53,547 nucleotides of DNA from assembly GCF_008692785.1 (NCBI RefSeq), contig NZ_VXJV01000017.1:1-53547 (forward strand). The letters are read 5' to 3'. Origin of the DNA: Salmonella enterica subsp. diarizonae (GTDB taxonomy: Bacteria > Pseudomonadota > Gammaproteobacteria > Enterobacterales > Enterobacteriaceae). Positions 50,126 through 53,547 of this stretch are shown here, piece after piece. The translations under genes were made by a program, and so were the position numbers. Below the pieces are notes generated by a model, which was not told the origin of the DNA, did not search any database, and saw nothing but the letters and a program-made list of their open reading frames with translations. The first letter of the stretch is position 1. Every line of letters starts with the position of its first letter.

Positions 50126-50545
50126 ATGAAATCCTTTATTGTTATTTCGCTGCTTTTTTTATGGCTGGCTTTTTATGGAAACCTCCGGGATGATAATGAC
50201 AGTTATGCGGCTTCATTGAGGGAGGGCAAAGCCCTCCTGTTTCTGAATTACGTTAATGTATTTGACTCTTATTATGAATTAAATCCTGATTATAATGGAG
50301 ATGTGACTCATAACGTCACAGCTCCGTCATGGCTTCCGGCTAATGTGGATATTAAAATGTTTATTGAAAATAAAAGGGGATATGTGTTTATGCCCGCGTA
50401 TCCAGGTGTTTACAATAATATTCTGAAGAGAACGGAAGGAAGCGTTCTTGTTGGTGTTTCGGATAGTTCATCTCTTGTGACAGAAGCCGGAAGGATTAAC
50501 AAACCCTCCTTCATTCCTTCCGGTTACATTGTTTATATGAGGTAA
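50126..50545 (+). CDS. pilM: PilM-family pilus protein
   Basis: 139 residues from ATG 50126 (AGGG upstream). Signal-anchor N-terminus (FIVISLLFLWLAFYGN), then LLFLNYVNVFDSYY and SWLPANVDIKMFIENKRGYVFMPAYPG, as in PilM of IncI pili. In R64 pilM lies between pilL and pilN; here it has moved to the end of the operon. Confidence 0.75.
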   Translation: MKSFIVISLLFLWLAFYGNLRDDNDSYAASLREGKALLFLNYVNVFDSYYELNPDYNGDVTHNVTAPSWLPANVDIKMFIENKRGYVFMPAYPGVYNNILKRTEGSVLVGVSDSSSLVTEAGRINKPSFIPSGYIVYMR

Positions 50546-50547
50546 GT

Positions 50548-51168
50548 ATGACATGGTACTTACTTTTACTCACAGTGATTTTATTTTCCTGTGCTTTCGC
50601 AGTTAAGCTTCCGGCCCTTTACTCAAGAGAGAAAAAAAGAGCAATTATTCAGTGCGAAGATTTGAAAAATGAAATGGATAACATTGGAGTGTATCCGCTG
50701 GCCGCAGTTTGTATGTTATTAATACCCGTTTCAATATTTTACTTTTCACAAGATATATTGTTATCTTTATATCTTTTTTTTCTTGCAATCGTTTCCTATA
50801 CTGATTTAAGCGCCAGATGGATTCCTGATTCAGGAATATGTTTTTTGGTTGCTTTGTCAGTTTATTCGTTGAAGGATAAAGATACCGTATCTCAACTGTT
50901 GTCTGCTGCATTTTTTATATTGCCAGCTCTTATACTTCATCTTTATGGCTATCTGGTGAAGAAAGAAATATGGATAGCGTCCGGCGATTTTTATGTTATA
51001 CCGACAATTGGTATTATGGTCCTTCCGGAGTATGCAGCCACTCTAATGTTTGTTGCACTGGTTATCAGTCTTGCTGTTACCAGATGGACTCCCAAAATAC
51101 CTTTTGTCACAGTCCTGTTTTTTGTTTTTTCAGGCTATCAGGTTCTGATATTAAGCGGGGCATTATGA
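50548..51168 (+). CDS. pilU: PilU prepilin peptidase
   Basis: 206 residues, A24 aspartic peptidase. The two catalytic Asp lie in YTDLSARWIPD and in ASGDFYVIP (a variant of the usual GxGD). Multiple membrane spans. It should process PilS and PilV. The stop overlaps the next start (ATGA). Confidence 0.88.
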   Translation: MTWYLLLLTVILFSCAFAVKLPALYSREKKRAIIQCEDLKNEMDNIGVYPLAAVCMLLIPVSIFYFSQDILLSLYLFFLAIVSYTDLSARWIPDSGICFLVALSVYSLKDKDTVSQLLSAAFFILPALILHLYGYLVKKEIWIASGDFYVIPTIGIMVLPEYAATLMFVALVISLAVTRWTPKIPFVTVLFFVFSGYQVLILSGAL

Positions 51169-51647
51169 ATAGATTCTTTCTTATAACTATACTTATTATG
51201 TTTTCTCCGTTTGGTTTCTCTCAGGTAGAAAAAAACACCAATGGTTTTTACAACTGTTTCAGAATGGCTGGCACCCGTTACTCAATTGATCATCGTTTAC
51301 TGATTGCTATCGCAGAAGTGGAAAGTGGTATGAGCCCTAAAGCGATCGGTCTGAATAAGCGAGGTGGTAAGGTTGTTAGTGAGGATGTAGGCTTAATGCA
51401 AATCAACTCATCCTGGTTCCCAACTCTTAATAGCATGGGTATTACACGAAACGATTTACTTGAAAACCCATGCCAGAACATTTATGTCGGCGCATGGATA
51501 CTTGCTAAGAACATTTCAACCAACGGTGTTAACTGGGAATCAGTTGGTGCGTATAATGCTGGATTTAAAGGGGCTAATGCACCTTTTCGCATGAAATACG
51601 CTAAAAAGGTTTATGCTAAATATATTTCTTTAACAGGGGAGGAGTAA
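51165..51647 (+). CDS. pilT: Lytic transglycosylase of the pil operon (R64 PilT type)
   Basis: 160 residues from ATG 51165. Signal peptide (ITILIMFSPFGFS-Q), then an SLT domain: catalytic Glu in IAEVESGMSPKAIG, SEDVGLMQINSSWF, NIYVGAWIL and GAYNAGF. Named PilT in R64, where PilT is the transglycosylase, not the retraction ATPase. Opens peptidoglycan for the pilus. Confidence 0.88.
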   Translation: MNRFFLITILIMFSPFGFSQVEKNTNGFYNCFRMAGTRYSIDHRLLIAIAEVESGMSPKAIGLNKRGGKVVSEDVGLMQINSSWFPTLNSMGITRNDLLENPCQNIYVGAWILAKNISTNGVNWESVGAYNAGFKGANAPFRMKYAKKVYAKYISLTGEE

Positions 51648-51648
51648 T

Positions 51649-52035
51649 ATGACTTATTTTTTTAACAGAAAATCTGATTATATTAAGAGTTTGTCTGGTG
51701 AAGAAATAAATTCACTTCAAAAAGATTTTGAAGAAGCATGTTTCTGTATGCCTGGTTTTAATTCTGATAAAAATGAATTGGGGGATTATAAGGATGGAGG
51801 TACACAGGCGGCATGGGAAGGTTATATGTTTTCAGAAGAATGGAATAAACATGGCAGATATCAAAAGACTTCCTTACCTGAATGTCCTGAACCCTTAGAT
51901 GGATGGTGTGATTGTGGTAAGTGTAAGGCTATGCGACTGCATAAGACAAAAAATATTTATGTCTGCCTCGTTTGCCATAAACAAACCGAACCGTTTCTTC
52001 CTGTTGACTTTAATTCAAATGACTGGCTTCCTTAA
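51649..52035 (+). CDS. Unknown protein with a C-terminal zinc-ribbon-like motif
   Basis: 128 residues with a very strong ribosome site (GGGGAGGAG) overlapping the pilT end. The C-terminal half has WCDCGKCKAMRLHKTKNIYVCLVCHK, four cysteines set as in zinc ribbons. N-terminal half acidic. It may be co-transcribed with the pil operon but is not a known pil gene. Confidence 0.6.
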   Translation: MTYFFNRKSDYIKSLSGEEINSLQKDFEEACFCMPGFNSDKNELGDYKDGGTQAAWEGYMFSEEWNKHGRYQKTSLPECPEPLDGWCDCGKCKAMRLHKTKNIYVCLVCHKQTEPFLPVDFNSNDWLP

Positions 52036-52055
52036 ACAGGTGGAAGTAGCCTTAG

Positions 52056-52487
52056 GTGAAAATGCTTTTTATCATCCTAATACCGAAGACTTGCAAGTTC
52101 TCCGTGAAGTCAATTAAACATTCAATCACATACAAGCAAATTAATGAAAAAGATAAGTCTGTTATAGATTTGGGCCATATGTTAATGAATAAAGAAAAGG
52201 CTGTGCGAGAATTGGAAAATTTGCTTTCTAAAGTTGAGAATCAGGCAAGGATTCTTGATGAATTAGAAACGGCTCAATGGCATTATATGGATTTGGTCGG
52301 TATAACATTAAGTGGGCTTTTCGATAAAAGCGAACTGAAAAAAGAACGGAAAGAACATTCTCACCTTATTAAAGTTAGTGATGAATTACCTGTTTTTGAA
52401 GATAATGAATGCGCTGCGTTTATGTCTGAACAACATAACCTTCCTTTAAATATATGTGCTGCATATGTTTACAGTCATAAATGGTGA
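52056..52487 (+). CDS. Unknown protein, start uncertain
   Basis: Up to 143 residues from a GTG; ATG 52179 gives 102 and begins the better-looking helical part (NKEKAVRELENLLSKVENQARILDELETAQWHYMDL). The first 25 residues overlap a short frame (52019-52117, ALGENAFYHPNTEDLQVL) that looks more protein-like, so a frameshift or sequence error here is possible. Not recognised. Confidence 0.45.
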   Translation: MKMLFIILIPKTCKFSVKSIKHSITYKQINEKDKSVIDLGHMLMNKEKAVRELENLLSKVENQARILDELETAQWHYMDLVGITLSGLFDKSELKKERKEHSHLIKVSDELPVFEDNECAAFMSEQHNLPLNICAAYVYSHKW

Positions 52488-52634
52488 GTGCGTATCTGTC
52501 CGTATCGATGGTAAAGGGTAGTAATTATGCATCTACAAAGGGGAGAAATTATTCTCACTTGTTCATCAGAATTGATCTAAGAATTAAAGTCTATTCCACT
52601 ATTCAGTATAACAATTTTAAAAGAGGATATATAT

Positions 52635-53177
52635 ATGGCTAGTAAAGGTGTCAATAAGGTTATTCTTATCGGAAATCTCGGTGCAGATCCAGAATTAAGA
52701 TATATGCCGAATAATGTTGCAGTCGCAAACTTTACTCTTGCGACCTCAGAATCCTGGAAAGATAAACAAAGTGGAGAAGATAAGGAGAAGACTGAATGGC
52801 ACAGAATTGTTATTTATAATAAATTGGCTGAAATTGCCGGAGAATATCTGCGTAAGGGGATGCAGGTTTATATCGAAGGAAAGCTACAAACCCGAAAATG
52901 GCAGGATCAACAAGGGCAAGAGCATTATACAACTGAAATTGTTGTGGACCAGAAAGGGGTGATGCAAATGCTTGGCGGCAGTCGGCAAAATGGCAATACA
53001 AAAGCAGGAGGAAATAGTGGAGGATGGGGGAAAACACCACCGGCAAATGGGAATGGAACTCCGCAGTCGTCCGTTCCGGCCTCCGCTGGGGAGCCACCGA
53101 TGGATTTTGAAGACGATATTCCCTTTATTGGACACGGATACGGGGTTTGTCGTAAGGCTATTTACGCTATTTCCTGA
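52635..53177 (+). CDS. ssb: Single-stranded DNA-binding protein, plasmid type
   Basis: 180 residues. Complete OB fold ([66 protein letters not shown]), Gly/Asn-rich linker, and the acidic tip FEDDIPF followed by 16 more residues ([16 protein letters not shown]). In chromosomal SSB the tip is the C-terminus; extended tips occur in plasmid and phage SSBs. Ribosome site AGAGGA. Protects single strands during transfer. Confidence 0.93.
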   Translation: MASKGVNKVILIGNLGADPELRYMPNNVAVANFTLATSESWKDKQSGEDKEKTEWHRIVIYNKLAEIAGEYLRKGMQVYIEGKLQTRKWQDQQGQEHYTTEIVVDQKGVMQMLGGSRQNGNTKAGGNSGGWGKTPPANGNGTPQSSVPASAGEPPMDFEDDIPFIGHGYGVCRKAIYAIS

Positions 53178-53241
53178 TGGGCGGGGCATTGTTGCCTCTC
53201 TTATTTTATTAACTATATAATCACATAGTCGGGATGAATAA

Positions 53242-53547
53242 ATGAAAATACTTTGGATAGCGGAAAAACCGGAGTTGGGGCGGCTTATTGCTCAGGTTCT
53301 GGGAAATGGTCAAACTCATGATGGATATATCGTTTGTGGATCACATATTGTTTCCTGGTGTATTGGTCATTTAGTTAAATTAACTCCTCCAGGAGAACTT
53401 AATCCAGATTACATAAAGTGGCGTCGGGAAACATTACCGATGAAACTCCGTCCGTTGCAGTACAGTATTTTACCGAATACTGAACAGCAATTTAGGGTAT
53501 TGACCAATCTTATTAATGGTGCTGATGAAATTATCCATGCAGGCGAT
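53242..53547 (+). CDS. topB: DNA topoisomerase III, N-terminal part (continues at position 2)
   Basis: The true start: MKILWIAEKPELGRLIAQVLG, the Toprim motif with the catalytic Glu in AEKPE. On the circle it runs through 53420 to position 1 and ends at 2107. The 127 bases from 53421 are the assembly overlap. It begins 65 bp after ssb and may share its promoter. Confidence 0.95.
   Translation, partial: MKILWIAEKPELGRLIAQVLGNGQTHDGYIVCGSHIVSWCIGHLVKLTPPGELNPDYIKWRRETLPMKLRPLQYSILPNTEQQFRVLTNLINGADEIIHAGD
53421..53547. repeat. Terminal redundancy, copy 2
   Basis: Identical to positions 1-127. See copy 1. Confidence 0.95.

Overview
The window is a complete circular plasmid of about 53,420 bp. 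Its last 127 bases (53421-53547) repeat its first 127 exactly, and one gene, topB, reads across that joint in frame. The replication genes (RepA1, CopB, the Tap leader and a CopA-type antisense RNA) belong to the IncFII family, so the host is almost certainly one of the Enterobacterales. I see no antibiotic, metal or virulence cargo, no insertion sequence and no CRISPR array; nearly everything serves replication, stability or conjugation.

Layout: topB (across the joint to 2.1 kb); a HicAB toxin-antitoxin pair (2.4-3.1 kb); an Stb/TraL-type operon, an iteron array, a candidate oriT, MobC and a 1230-residue MOBP-like relaxase with a second gene embedded in it (3.4-9.6 kb); the IncFII-type replicon (9.8-11.7 kb); a block of small unknown genes under two copies of one 86-bp promoter-leader (12.3-14.2 kb); kfrA flanked by inverted 38-bp repeats (14.6-16.3 kb); a large mirror-symmetric array of 14 short sites (16.9-17.4 kb); a ParFG-type partition operon among palindromic GTATTTAC boxes and a ResD-type recombinase (17.9-20.3 kb); a minus-strand block with RelBE and several small unknown genes (20.7-23.4 kb).

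Transfer region, 23.4-51.6 kb, plus strand: two tandem NusG/RfaH-like genes, then a VirB/VirD4 type IV secretion system in pKM101-like order (virB1, B2, B3, B4, B5, a probable exclusion lipoprotein, B6, B8, B9, B10, B11, D4, kikA/trbM), interrupted by a Fic AMP-transferase with its own promoter. Next comes an IncI-like thin-pilus (type IVb) operon: pilL, N, O, P, Q, R, S, a second PilT-like ATPase, pilV, pilM, pilU and a lytic transglycosylase. There is no shufflon recombinase, so the PilV tip looks fixed. ssb closes the circle next to topB.

How the parts fit: MobC and the relaxase nick and carry the DNA, VirD4 couples it to the VirB channel, and the type IVb pilus probably helps mating in liquid. 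RepA/CopB/CopA set copy number, ParFG, KfrA and ResD keep the plasmid, and HicAB, RelBE and perhaps Fic add post-segregational or regulatory functions. Several intrinsic terminators lie inside the transfer region whose head encodes NusG/RfaH paralogues, which suggests control by processive antitermination. The least explained element is the 14-site mirror array at 16920-17392.
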